Under the pieces are notes generated by a model. It made no database searches, was not told where the DNA came from, and was given only the letters and a program-made list of their open reading frames with translations. From the NCBI GenBank assembly GCA_947630355.1, contig CANRHJ010000003.1, positions 1 through 26,240 of the forward strand: DNA of 26,240 nt. Direction: 5' to 3'. The DNA is from Candidatus Gastranaerophilales bacterium. GTDB taxonomy: Bacteria; Cyanobacteriota; Vampirovibrionia; Gastranaerophilales; Gastranaerophilaceae. Positions 7,049 through 14,465 of this stretch are shown here, piece after piece (the first letter of the stretch is position 1; the number at the start of each line of letters is the position of its first letter). The position numbers were made by a program, and so were the translations under genes.

Positions 7049-7078
7049 TTGACATTTGTGCGTGACATAAATTATAAT
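7049..7078 (+). promoter_or_regulatory. Promoter of the small CopG gene
   Basis: TTGACA (7049-7054), 18 bases, TATAAT (7073-7078). GTGACA words at 7062 and 7084 flank the minus-10 element and could be an operator. The segment TGTGCGTGACA (7057-7067) recurs inverted at about 15387-15397. Confidence 0.6.
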
Positions 7079-7108
7079 AAAGGTGTGACAAGAAAGGAGG
7101 GCACATAA

Positions 7109-7276
7109 ATGTCACCAGTAGGCAGACCAAAAGCGGAAAAACCCAAGTCTAAAAGATTTAGTATTCGTCTTGATGATGAAACTGAAAGAAAACTTGAAAT
7201 TTATTGTAAAGAACGCAATATCACAAAAGGCGAAGCTATAAGGCATGGAATACATCTGCTTTTGCAAAACAAATAG
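7109..7276 (+). CDS. CopG-family ribbon-helix-helix regulator (55 aa)
   Basis: MSPVGRPKAEKPKSKRFSIR starts a 55-residue protein. The GRPK basic lead is followed by the RHH core RFSIRLDDETERKLEIYCKE and a second helix GEAIRHGIHLLLQ. AAGGAGG lies ahead of the ATG and a consensus promoter is upstream. The stop codon is the first base of a nine-base inverted repeat (7274-7282 with 7303-7311). It is likely a transcription repressor of itself and the following small genes. Confidence 0.8.
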   Translation: MSPVGRPKAEKPKSKRFSIRLDDETERKLEIYCKERNITKGEAIRHGIHLLLQNK

Positions 7277-7311
7277 AGCGTTACACCCTCGACAAGTGAA
7301 TAAACGCTCTA
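7274..7311 (+). terminator. Inverted repeat at the CopG stop codon
   Basis: TAGAGCGTT (7274-7282) pairs perfectly with AACGCTCTA (7303-7311). There is no T-run after it, so it may be an attenuator, an RNA-stability element or an operator and not a true terminator. Confidence 0.4.
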
Positions 7312-7412
7312 TCAACACAGAAAGAAGTCTAAAGAAGTCTTTCCGTATGAAATATTGTATCATATGGGGTGGCTTCTTTCAAGTACGGTTTTTTGAAGGA
7401 GGTTATTTTTTT

Positions 7413-7601
7413 ATGCGTAAAACAACAGTACCGCAGAGGGTACAGGCGTTCTTAGACAAGAACCCCAAGCCTGCACAGATTATCGCCGAGGATATGAAAG
7501 ACATATACAGCCTTGGCGATACCTTTGACATCATCAACACAGCTTTTTATTACGGCTATATGCGTGGCATACGGGCTAAGAAAGGCGGTGCAAAGGTATG
7601 A
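7413..7601 (+). CDS. Small phage-type protein (62 aa)
   Basis: MRKTTVPQRVQAFLDKNPKP opens a 62-residue protein rich in aromatic residues near the end (AFYYGYMRGIRAKKG). The frame is open upstream to 7245, but AAGGAGG is nine bases before the ATG at 7413, which fixes the start. Its stop overlaps the start of the next gene (ATGA). I do not recognise a family. Similar short proteins are common in phage early regions of Clostridia, as far as I recall. Confidence 0.6.
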   Translation: MRKTTVPQRVQAFLDKNPKPAQIIAEDMKDIYSLGDTFDIINTAFYYGYMRGIRAKKGGAKV

Positions 7602-7846
7602 GCAGGACAAAGAGAAAGCTGTTAAAGCTTGTACTGAAAATCGAGCGCGAAGATATACTGGAATATCTATATATTTTTGTGTCTGGCAAATTAGAAGGAA
7701 TACCGTTAAAGCAAGACGTGAGCGAGACTGACAAGCTGCGTGACAATATCAGTGGAATGCTGTCAAAAATCAAAAGGAAAGATATCCTGAATTATATATA
7801 TATTATTGTATCGGATATTCTTGCAGAGCAGGGGATTTGCCAGTGA
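7598..7846 (+). CDS. Hypothetical protein with an internal duplication
   Basis: 82 residues. Two halves repeat the same helix: IEREDILEYLYIFVSGKL (about 15-32) and IKRKDILNYIYIIVSDIL (about 58-75). The spacing is about 43 residues. Its start overlaps the previous stop and its stop overlaps the next start, so it is part of a tightly coupled set. The hydrophobic helices could pack as a bundle. No function can be given. Confidence 0.6.
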   Translation: MSRTKRKLLKLVLKIEREDILEYLYIFVSGKLEGIPLKQDVSETDKLRDNISGMLSKIKRKDILNYIYIIVSDILAEQGICQ

Positions 7847-8088
7847 AAAAAGAATTAACATTTGAACGGCAGTTCAATAAGATTCAGGACAGAATTGCAG
7901 ATATCCTTATAGAACATCAGCGAAAATGCAAAATGTCAAACTTAGAAATGTCAATCCAGTTGGATATATCTTCAAGGGAATATGACAAGCTGATTGATAC
8001 AAAATACCGCAAATATGGCTGTAGTTTGTATGTGCTGTACAAAATTATATTTAATACTTCAATTACTTGCTGTGACATTTTCAAGTAA
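7843..8088 (+). CDS. Small XRE-like helix-turn-helix protein 1
   Basis: About 81 residues. The core MSNLEMSIQLDISSREYDKLI resembles an XRE-type helix-turn-helix, preceded by a long helix (FERQFNKIQDRIADILIEHQ). Two starts are possible: TTG at 7837 and GTG at 7843. I choose GTG since it overlaps the preceding stop as GTGA and lies eight bases after AGGGG. It resembles the next two genes, so the three are probably a tandem family. Confidence 0.55.
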   Translation: MKKELTFERQFNKIQDRIADILIEHQRKCKMSNLEMSIQLDISSREYDKLIDTKYRKYGCSLYVLYKIIFNTSITCCDIFK

Positions 8089-8180
8089 TTTTAGAAGTTG
8101 GGATATAGTAAGTTATTTCTATAAAGGCATATCAAAATTTTAGTATATCCTTTTAAACAGTCAGGAGGCCAGGTAGTGAG

Positions 8181-8501
8181 ATGAAGAAGTATTTTGAAAG
8201 ACTGTCGGAGCTTATATTAATGGAGGTGAACAGAAGAAACTGCACTTTTACATACTTTGCAGATATATGTGAAATATCAAGAGATGAGCTAAGACATATC
8301 ATAACTTGTCAAAAGAATGATATCAGACTATCCACTCTAAAGAAGATATGCGACAACAGCGAGTTTGACATTGAAGATGTATTTGAACCGCGTACATTTG
8401 AGGACTACATCAGCACGATAATCGTTGAAAAAGACGGCGTAAAATACAAAATCCATTTAGAGAAAGCGAGGCAATATAAGTGCAATATGACAAAGCGGTA
8501 A
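8181..8501 (+). CDS. Small XRE-like helix-turn-helix protein 2
   Basis: 106 residues. The N-terminal 70 residues form an XRE-like domain (FADICEISRDELRHIITCQ, then DIRLSTLKKICDNS, then DIEDVFE). The C-terminal 30 residues form a small strand-rich tail (IIVEKDGVKYKIHLEK). It aligns along its whole length with the next gene, which overlaps it by 22 bases. AGGAGG lies about 12 bases ahead of the ATG. Confidence 0.65.
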   Translation: MKKYFERLSELILMEVNRRNCTFTYFADICEISRDELRHIITCQKNDIRLSTLKKICDNSEFDIEDVFEPRTFEDYISTIIVEKDGVKYKIHLEKARQYKCNMTKR

Positions 8502-8812
8502 AAATAATATGCAAGCGGTTGTCTGATTCTATCCACAAAGAAATGAAAGTCCAAGGGATAAAAACTTATACTGTTTTTGCTGACTTTTGCGGAATATCTT
8601 TAAGTGAACTTAATACTATTATCGCACAGTATAAAAATGACATGAGGATGTCAACAATATTAAAAATCTGCGAAAATTCGGACACCATACGGATAGAAGA
8701 TTTGTTCCGCCCTTTTGATGATGAGAAAACAGGTGAATGTACAATTTCATTAAATGGCGAAACATATGTGGGGACACTTAAAAAGCTTAAAAAGCCAAAA
8801 TGTACACTGTAA
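8480..8812 (+). CDS. Small XRE-like helix-turn-helix protein 3
   Basis: 110 residues from GTG at 8480, with GCGAGG eight bases before it. It has the same layout as the preceding gene: FADFCGISLSELNTIIAQ, DMRMSTILKICENS and IEDLFRPF, then a strand-rich tail (CTISLNGETYVGTLKK). Paralogous tandem regulators of this size suggest duplication inside the element. DNA targets are unknown. Confidence 0.6.
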   Translation: MQYDKAVKIICKRLSDSIHKEMKVQGIKTYTVFADFCGISLSELNTIIAQYKNDMRMSTILKICENSDTIRIEDLFRPFDDEKTGECTISLNGETYVGTLKKLKKPKCTL

Positions 8813-8881
8813 TATGCAAAAACAATAAAAATACGCATTGTAATACTATACAAAAGCATTTATACGGCGTATAATGTAGAT

Positions 8882-8951
8882 ATGCGGAAACACATACTCC
8901 TAGCTCGAACTATAACGAGGGCTGTTTGCTTTATGCAAACGGCTCTTTTTA
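8882..8951 (+). ncRNA. Possible small RNA with two hairpins
   Basis: A promoter-like pair TATACA (8847-8852), 17 bases, TATAAT (8870-8875) is followed by a short non-coding stretch. It has a first hairpin (GCTCG/CGAG, 8903-8919) and a terminator (AGGGCTGTTTGC with GCAAACGGCTCT, 8918-8946, then TTTTT). The product would be about 70 bases. It may instead be only the terminator of the preceding operon. Confidence 0.3.
8918..8951 (+). terminator. Terminator ending the plus-strand block
   Basis: AGGGCTGTTTGC (8918-8929) pairs with GCAAACGGCTCT (8935-8946), with two wobble pairs, and is followed by TTTTT. Confidence 0.75.
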
Positions 8952-9238
8952 AATACAAACTAAGTTTTTTAAGGACCGCTACTTCCTGTCTGAGCAATAG
9001 TCTTTATAAATGTAAAATTCGTTAAATAAAATCCGATTAAGGCGTAGCAGCCTCATTTCAAAATACACCGCTCACAACGCGCCTAGCAAGTCCAAATTCA
9101 CGCAACAAGCAAATCATAGGCTAAACAATGAAAACGGCTTAGAAACGATTTTAGAGCGTTCTACAGACATATCCGTTAATAGAACAACCGTAAAGGTCTG
9201 ATTGCCCCCTACGGTTGTCTTTTAACGGTACTTTTCTG
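8952..9238. other. Intergenic region between converging blocks
   Basis: About 290 bases with no credible gene on either strand. The only structure seen is the hairpin at 9184-9218, next to the end of the tape-measure gene. Confidence 0.5.
9184..9223. terminator. Hairpin after the tape-measure gene
   Basis: ACAACCGTA (9184-9192) pairs perfectly with TACGGTTGT (9210-9218), with CTTTTAA to its right. It sits just beyond the minus-strand stop of the tape-measure gene. Confidence 0.5.
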
Positions 9239-11794
9239 TCAAAATTCAATAGCAGGTCTGCCCGTCCTTTTAAATTCTTCATTAAACTTCTCTTTTACGA
9301 CATTAGCCATAGGTTGACCGTCTATTTCTATCGTATGTCCTGCGGCTACATCATCACACAAATCCCTAAAGTATTTGTTGTTTGATAATGCAGATGAAAC
9401 AGCCCTGTATGTCGCGTTATATATAATGCTTTCCGTACCAGATGAATAGCCTTGCGAATACTCGTAATTACTGCTCTGCATTTCTGCCTGATTGCGTATG
9501 CTTGCATAGTTCTGATATGGAAGTGTCGGCGGCGCGGCTACGGCATAGTTATTAACTCCAATAGACTGAAAACTCTTTGCTAATGGCACACTTATAGCAT
9601 TTGCTATATTTTTCATAGCTATACTGTTTGTTAGTGGCAAAACTGCTTCTCGCCCTCTCTCACCAATTTCAGCTATCGTAGTTTGGGTAACAAGACCACC
9701 CTTTGCAAGCCTTGGCAGACTGATTTTTGATATGTTGGGTATTGAAATGTCAATCCCTATTACATCTCCTATGCTTGTGACTACGCCATTAAAGCCATTA
9801 AGGAAGTTGTTTATACCATTGATTATAAAGTTTACCGCACCCTCAACAATGGAAATCACGCCGTTGAAAATCCCTTTAAAAACATTTTTAACGCCTTCCC
9901 AAGCCCTGCGCCAGTCGCCAGTGAATATGCCTGTTATAAAATTAATCACGCCGCTAAGAATGTCTTTAAAACCGTCTATTATGCCGCCTATCGTTTCAAA
10001 AACAGTTTCAAATGTCGGCTGTAGCGAATTTAAAAGAAATTCAACCACAGGGGATAAGACTTCCTCCCATAAAAATGTTCCAACATCTATTACTTTCTGT
10101 ACAATAGGTATTACGGTTTCATTCAAAATGTCAAATAGCCCTTGTAACACTTCTGCTATAGTTTCACCTATTAACTGTACAACAGGAATCAATATATTCT
10201 GCCAGAACGAATTTAGGACATCTGCAATAAACTGTATAACAGGCGTTAAAACGCTTGAAATAAAGCTTCCGACAGGCACTAGTATATTGTTCCATAGGTT
10301 AGACAGTGTTGTCGTAAGCATAGGGAGTATGGTTTCTCCAAAATATTGTAGTGCAGGATTTAGCATATCCTGCCATATGCTGACAAACACATTGCTGATA
10401 AAATCGCTTAATGGCGACATAACTTCTTTTATTTTTTCCCAGCCACTCCTTAAATCAGGAAGTATATCATCCGTAAGCAATTCCAATAACGGTATCAGGT
10501 TTTCGCTTATTGTATTGGCTGCCTCTGAAAAACTGTTCTGTATATCCTCGTTTGTCGCAAAAGCGACTCCAAGCCCTGCTGCCAATACTGCCACTGCTGC
10601 AAGGACTGGAGAAAGTGATGTAAGAGATTGAGCAATGTTCCCTATTGTAGTCGGAACGCCCGCAAGTATGCCGCCTTCGCCAAACAATGAAAGAAAATTC
10701 TGAACGCCAAGCAAAACATCAGTAATTGCCGACACTGCTTCAAATCCTAAAATCGCAAGCTTTAATGCAATAAGACCTTCCACAATTAATTTAAGAGTAT
10801 CAGCAACATTCTGGGCTGATATATTGTCCATCCATTTGCCGAGCCTGTCCAAAAATCCCTCGAACGCTTCGGAATTAACAAAATTTGCAACCGCATTTGA
10901 GATGTCGCCTATGAATATTATCAAACCTTCACCTACGCGCTCCGCAAACGGTTCAAGGTGTTTCCAGAGTTCTGCCAGATTGTTCCTAAGCGCCTCCCAG
11001 TCCACAAGATTGTTAAAGTCTTCAAATACCTTTATAAGGTCGGGCAGCCCTTCTTCAATAGTCCATTTTCCCAATGGCAGCAGGACATTTATGTAAAAGT
11101 CTGTTAAAACACCCGACAACGCATCTACTACGGGCTTTAGTGAATTGACATACCCTAATGCTGTAGATAATAAAGGCGAAAAGTCTAGGTTTTCGGACCA
11201 TACCACCGTAGCGTCAGCAGCTTCCCTTATATGCCCCGTAATAATTGCCAAAATATCGCGTATTCCTTCAAGTATGTGTTTCCCTGTTTCATTCTTAGAC
11301 CACGCTTTTTCAAACTGTGACGCCAGATTTGCAGCCACCTGTCCAATATCTCCAGCTATATGAAGGATATCCTCAAATATCTTTGTGGTTGCGTCCTGCT
11401 GCCATACAGACATAAAATCTTTCCATACGGTTTTGGCAAGAGATCCAATATTCTTAAAAGCTTCGCTCCATGCGCCAAGAACATATTCACCCTCTGCTGC
11501 CCACACGCTTGATATGGGCTTAAATATGTCTTTTAACGTCCTCATTATTTTGTCCGCTGTTTCATTTGTGCGGTTTTCCATATTTTCATATGCCTTGTTC
11601 CACTCGGCTTCGTATTCGGCAAGTGCATCCGCGATATCTCCCGAAAGGTCAATCCCTCCAATACCGCCGCCACCGCCAATTTTTGCGCCAGTCATTTCTT
11701 CGGGCATGGTGATAACATTAAGCTCATCAAATGCTCTTATCTGCTTATTCAGTTTTTTAGCCGCGCCAGAAGCATTGTCCAAACCTTCATGCAA
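9239..11794 (-). CDS. Tail tape-measure protein, C-terminal part after in-frame stop
   Basis: About 851 codons from a TTG at 11794. The frame is the same as that of the gene ending at 11807, with only four codons and one TAA between them, so this is the rest of one tape-measure gene. Long amphipathic helical repeats and hydrophobic segments (such as NFITGIFTGDWRRAWEGVK) run through the middle. LAKGGLVTQTTIAEIGERGREAVLPL near the C-terminus is the hallmark of Firmicute siphophage tape-measure proteins. The protein sets tail length and helps DNA entry. No good ribosome site precedes the TTG, so this part is probably silent unless the stop is read through. Confidence 0.75.
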   Translation of the reverse strand: MHEGLDNASGAAKKLNKQIRAFDELNVITMPEEMTGAKIGGGGGIGGIDLSGDIADALAEYEAEWNKAYENMENRTNETADKIMRTLKDIFKPISSVWAAEGEYVLGAWSEAFKNIGSLAKTVWKDFMSVWQQDATTKIFEDILHIAGDIGQVAANLASQFEKAWSKNETGKHILEGIRDILAIITGHIREAADATVVWSENLDFSPLLSTALGYVNSLKPVVDALSGVLTDFYINVLLPLGKWTIEEGLPDLIKVFEDFNNLVDWEALRNNLAELWKHLEPFAERVGEGLIIFIGDISNAVANFVNSEAFEGFLDRLGKWMDNISAQNVADTLKLIVEGLIALKLAILGFEAVSAITDVLLGVQNFLSLFGEGGILAGVPTTIGNIAQSLTSLSPVLAAVAVLAAGLGVAFATNEDIQNSFSEAANTISENLIPLLELLTDDILPDLRSGWEKIKEVMSPLSDFISNVFVSIWQDMLNPALQYFGETILPMLTTTLSNLWNNILVPVGSFISSVLTPVIQFIADVLNSFWQNILIPVVQLIGETIAEVLQGLFDILNETVIPIVQKVIDVGTFLWEEVLSPVVEFLLNSLQPTFETVFETIGGIIDGFKDILSGVINFITGIFTGDWRRAWEGVKNVFKGIFNGVISIVEGAVNFIINGINNFLNGFNGVVTSIGDVIGIDISIPNISKISLPRLAKGGLVTQTTIAEIGERGREAVLPLTNSIAMKNIANAISVPLAKSFQSIGVNNYAVAAPPTLPYQNYASIRNQAEMQSSNYEYSQGYSSGTESIIYNATYRAVSSALSNNKYFRDLCDDVAAGHTIEIDGQPMANVVKEKFNEEFKRTGRPAIEF

Positions 11795-11806
11795 ATCTTC
11801 TGCGCC

Positions 11807-12964
11807 TTATTCCAAGCCTTCAAATGTTCCCGCCCCTCCGCCGATTCCGCTCTGCAGGTCTTTTAGCCAGTTATCGCCAAACAGCTTAAAACCCAGAACA
11901 CTAAAAAGCCGTCTTAGTACCGTTACAAATGCATTTACATATGGCATAACAGTCTTTATAATTGGCAGGAACAGATTGCCTATAATTCTCCCCAGGTCTG
12001 ATATCTGCTGCTTTAAAAGCCTGTACTGGTTGCTTACGCTCATCATTGTGTTTGCCTGGTCGCCCCACGCTACAGCCGACTGCCTGAGCATTGTGATAAC
12101 GCGGAGCTGCATTTTTTCTGCCTGCGTCATTTCCGATACAGCCTTTGAAAGCCCAATCCTGTATGCCTCTGTCTGTAAAGTGGCATTGGTTATGTCGATA
12201 CCATAGCTGTACATTGCCCTGCTCTGCCCTATCAGACCGCTCTGAAAGTTTGACATGACGGTTTTCAAGTCTTTATTGAATAAAGATGAATAGTCTGCCG
12301 ACAACATGGACAGGGCTTTTGTTGTGTTTATGCTCACATCGCCAAGCACCCCCATTGAATTTGATACTGACATTATCCTTGCCTGAAAATCCATAAGCTG
12401 TGACACGTCAATCCCAAGCCCTATATTGTCGGTCATCATAAGTTCCCCGCTGTCGCCTATCTCGTAGCCTGTCATTTTTTTGTTTAATTCCTTCAGCTTT
12501 TCAGAAAATGATGCGGCGTAGCTTTCCGCGCTGTCATATCCAAACTGCTTGTACATTTTTCCGAAGTCGTTGCCTATCTTGTCCAGAGCAACATTCCAGT
12601 AGTTGAATGTTTCCGAATAATCCATTGAACTCTTTATGGAGCTCCCTACCGCGCTAAAGGCTTTTGTAACAGCTTTGAGCTTTACATAAACGCTCGCAAG
12701 CGATGATGCCATTGTGTCTGCGCTTTTGGCAGCAGTTTTTGTCTGTGTTCCGAATACTGACAGCTTTTTAGCCACATTATTCAATTCTGTAGATACGCTT
12801 TTCGAGACTTGACCAAGACCGTTAAAAGAAAGCCGTGGAACTAGGTTTGAGGTGCGCCTTAGTGTGCTGTCCAGACTGCCAAGCTGATTTTCCAGCCTGC
12901 TTATTGAAGCCGTTGCAGCGTCCATTGAGGCAGAAATCCTCACTTCCAGACTAGCTATTTCCAT
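11807..12964 (-). CDS. Tail tape-measure protein, N-terminal part
   Basis: 385 residues from ATG at 12964 (GGGAGG nine bases ahead; the ATG at 12973 abuts it). It opens MEIASLEVRISASMDAATAS, a coiled-coil start common in siphophage tape-measure proteins. It ends LQSGIGGGAGTFEGLE then TAA. The following codons continue in frame as GAEDLHEGLDNASGAAKKL, reading like normal family sequence across the stop; the missing codon is plausibly GAA or CAA changed to TAA. No other tail genes are near. A strong terminator lies immediately upstream, so its promoter is unclear. Confidence 0.8.
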   Translation of the reverse strand: MEIASLEVRISASMDAATASISRLENQLGSLDSTLRRTSNLVPRLSFNGLGQVSKSVSTELNNVAKKLSVFGTQTKTAAKSADTMASSLASVYVKLKAVTKAFSAVGSSIKSSMDYSETFNYWNVALDKIGNDFGKMYKQFGYDSAESYAASFSEKLKELNKKMTGYEIGDSGELMMTDNIGLGIDVSQLMDFQARIMSVSNSMGVLGDVSINTTKALSMLSADYSSLFNKDLKTVMSNFQSGLIGQSRAMYSYGIDITNATLQTEAYRIGLSKAVSEMTQAEKMQLRVITMLRQSAVAWGDQANTMMSVSNQYRLLKQQISDLGRIIGNLFLPIIKTVMPYVNAFVTVLRRLFSVLGFKLFGDNWLKDLQSGIGGGAGTFEGLE

Positions 12965-12991
12965 AGAAATCATCCTCCCTGATATATAAAA

Positions 12992-13034
12992 AGACACCAG
13001 GCAGAGCTTAATTTCTAAGCTCCATCTGGCGTCT
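12992..13034 (-). terminator. Strong terminator before the tape-measure gene
   Basis: On the minus strand AGACgCCAG plus GAGCTTA (13034-13016) pairs with TAAGCTC plus CTGGtGTCT (13010-12992), followed by TTTTTATAT. It separates the micro-gene operon from the tape-measure gene. Confidence 0.75.
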
Positions 13035-13071
13035 TGCGCTCTAACGTTGTTTAGTTGTCTATATTACTGTA

Positions 13072-13494
13072 TTATCTGAAAGGCTTTATTTTGTTGTAAT
13101 ACTGCCGCTCAATCTCGCGCCTCTTAAATTCAATTGGAATAACAAACCGCGCCACAATTTCAACGCATGCAAGATTGTCGCCCTCGTATTTTGTAATCTC
13201 ATCAATCGAATTTACATCAGGATATTTCGCCTGGTAAAGCTCCTCCGCCTCTTTTAATGTTGACGCGGTCTGCTGTGTTAAAAGCGAAAGCACATTTTTC
13301 ATCAAGTCGCAGTATGCATTCCGCCGATTTATTATAATGCTACCATTAGGCTGGAATACCGCTAGTAATTTTTCAAATGTTCTCTGCGACATATGCGGGT
13401 ACTGGATTTCATAATCACATACTCGCAACTTTTTGAAATCTTTTACAACTATTCTTGGATCGTAATACGGCGAATTCGATTTTTTTGCTACCAT
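13072..13494 (-). CDS. Hypothetical protein before tape-measure gene
   Basis: 140 residues, soluble, mixed alpha/beta by eye (SQRTFEKLLAVFQ, LMKNVLSLLTQQ, TLKEAEELYQAKYPDVNSI). The position just upstream of a tape-measure gene is where tail-assembly chaperones usually lie, but I do not recognise that family and no frameshift site was found. Its start overlaps the stop of the small membrane protein gene by seven bases. Confidence 0.6.
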   Translation of the reverse strand: MVAKKSNSPYYDPRIVVKDFKKLRVCDYEIQYPHMSQRTFEKLLAVFQPNGSIIINRRNAYCDLMKNVLSLLTQQTASTLKEAEELYQAKYPDVNSIDEITKYEGDNLACVEIVARFVIPIEFKRREIERQYYNKIKPFR

Positions 13495-13667
13495 AGATAT
13501 ATGCCCCCTATTACCGAAAATATATTTGCTATAGCCAGCAGACTTAAAAAGTATAAGCCCACATTCTGATTTTTGTCTGTTTTGTGCTTGCTTTTAACGG
13601 AATATGTCACTGCTAGGACTAACAGATTTGCCAATAGCAGCACCGTTAATAAAAAACATTTTATCAT
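13488..13667 (-). CDS. Two-helix membrane microprotein (59 aa)
   Basis: MIKCFLLTVLLLANLLVLAV begins a 59-residue protein with two predicted membrane segments (about 3-22 and 38-57) joined by a basic loop (SVKSKHKTDKNQ). GGAGGAGAAT precedes the ATG, and the ATG overlaps the previous stop as TAATG. It overlaps the next gene by seven bases. The coupling on both sides supports a real gene. The topology is holin-like only in a loose sense; function unknown. Confidence 0.6.
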   Translation of the reverse strand: MIKCFLLTVLLLANLLVLAVTYSVKSKHKTDKNQNVGLYFLSLLAIANIFSVIGGIYLW

Positions 13668-13846
13668 TATTCTCCTCCGTTTCCTGTGTCGATTAAAAAA
13701 TAGTGTTCCTGTCGTGAATTGCTTGTGCGGCAGCGGAATTTAAGTCCATGTATCACTTCGCCGCCGTACAGCATAAACTGTTTTTTGCCACAGGTCGGAC
13801 ATCTAATCCAATTATCGCGGATTATTGCTTTTTTTAAAGTTTTCAT
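13667..13846 (-). CDS. Zinc-ribbon microprotein (59 aa)
   Basis: MKTLKKAIIRDNWIRCPTCG opens a 59-residue protein. One CPTC knuckle is at Cys16/Cys19. The second half has only Cys39 (FRCRTSN), so the usual fourth ligand is missing or replaced. The layout resembles small Com-like phage zinc-ribbon regulators (INWxRCPxCG … GLKFRC), from memory. AGAGGAATGTAA precedes the ATG. Coupled by TAATG to the membrane microprotein. Confidence 0.6.
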   Translation of the reverse strand: MKTLKKAIIRDNWIRCPTCGKKQFMLYGGEVIHGLKFRCRTSNSRQEHYFLIDTGNGGE

Positions 13847-13866
13847 TTACATTCCTCTTTTGCTTT

Positions 13867-14157
13867 TTATGAAATATCATACGCCTGGCAGCAGTCTGTT
13901 TCCATTGGCAGATATACTGTTGGACAGCCTTTGTTTTTCAAACCCAGATATCTTTTTAAATCCCCGTTGAGACGCCGACGCCGCAGAGAAAGCGCAGGAT
14001 AGATTTTAAACAGCGCTATCTGGATAGCGGATTTTGAAACTTTATGCTCTTTGCTCAGCGCATTGCAAAATTCTGTTTCGAGAACGTACCCTCGGTCTTC
14101 TATTAGTTTTAATATTTCCGCCCGCACAATGCCTTCTAAATATTCTTCAAATATCAT
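13867..14157 (-). CDS. Small winged-helix-like protein
   Basis: 96 residues. A predicted helix-turn-helix runs through LIEDRGYVLETEFCNALSKE and VSKSAIQIALFKIYPAL, followed by basic RRRRLNGDLKRYLGLKN, which would suit DNA contact. The start overlaps the previous stop by four bases. Family not recognised. Confidence 0.6.
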   Translation of the reverse strand: MIFEEYLEGIVRAEILKLIEDRGYVLETEFCNALSKEHKVSKSAIQIALFKIYPALSLRRRRLNGDLKRYLGLKNKGCPTVYLPMETDCCQAYDIS

Positions 14158-14345
14158 ATCTTCACCGCCTCCTGCTCTATTGCCAGCTTGTCTGTAATTG
14201 TTTTGATTCGAGTTTTCATTTCTTCTGGAATTTCATACCACAGCATTCGACTGAAGCTGCTGTCGTTAATTCCCAAGCACTCTGCGACTTGCCAAAAATA
14301 AATTTTCCTATCCCTTATATAATCCCTAATTTCACTGTTCCGCAT
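14154..14345 (-). CDS. Small XRE-type helix-turn-helix protein
   Basis: 63 residues from ATG at 14345. The frame extends to a TTG at 14360, but GGAGG sits eight bases before 14345. The pattern MRNSEIRDYIRDRKIYFWQV, AECLGINDSSFSRML and a final helix with EEMKTRIKTITDKLA is the known short XRE-like family frequent in Firmicute phages and conjugative elements. It is first gene of the minus-strand micro-gene operon and divergent from the zinc-finger gene at 14466. It is the likely regulator of that divergent promoter region. Confidence 0.7.
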   Translation of the reverse strand: MRNSEIRDYIRDRKIYFWQVAECLGINDSSFSRMLWYEIPEEMKTRIKTITDKLAIEQEAVKI

Positions 14346-14388
14346 ATGCATTACCTCCAAAAAATGATTGTTTTTGTTATTGCTATGA

Positions 14389-14448
14389 TTGCATTATAAT
14401 CGATTTGGAATTATAATTCATTTATAAAACGTAAACCATAACGTAAAC
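14389..14448 (+). promoter_or_regulatory. Divergent promoter region with direct repeats
   Basis: Plus strand: TTGCAT (14389-14394), 17 bases, TATAAT (14412-14417). A minus-strand TATAAT overlaps it (14393-14398) for the opposite operon. AACGTAAAC occurs twice, 12 bases apart (14428-14436, 14440-14448), just after the plus-strand promoter, where a repressor would block it. Confidence 0.5.
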
Positions 14449-14465
14449 TTTTTTGAGGTATAATA

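Noticed and set aside
11795..11809. Alternative genetic code (TAA read as an amino acid)
   Set aside because: Many genes in the window end in TAA at sensible places with neighbours starting just after, so general recoding is not supported.
9732..12206. Long plus-strand open frames opposite the tape-measure gene (up to 299 codons)
   Set aside because: They are antisense shadows of a repetitive serine- and threonine-rich coding pattern, with no ribosome sites and no recognisable domains.
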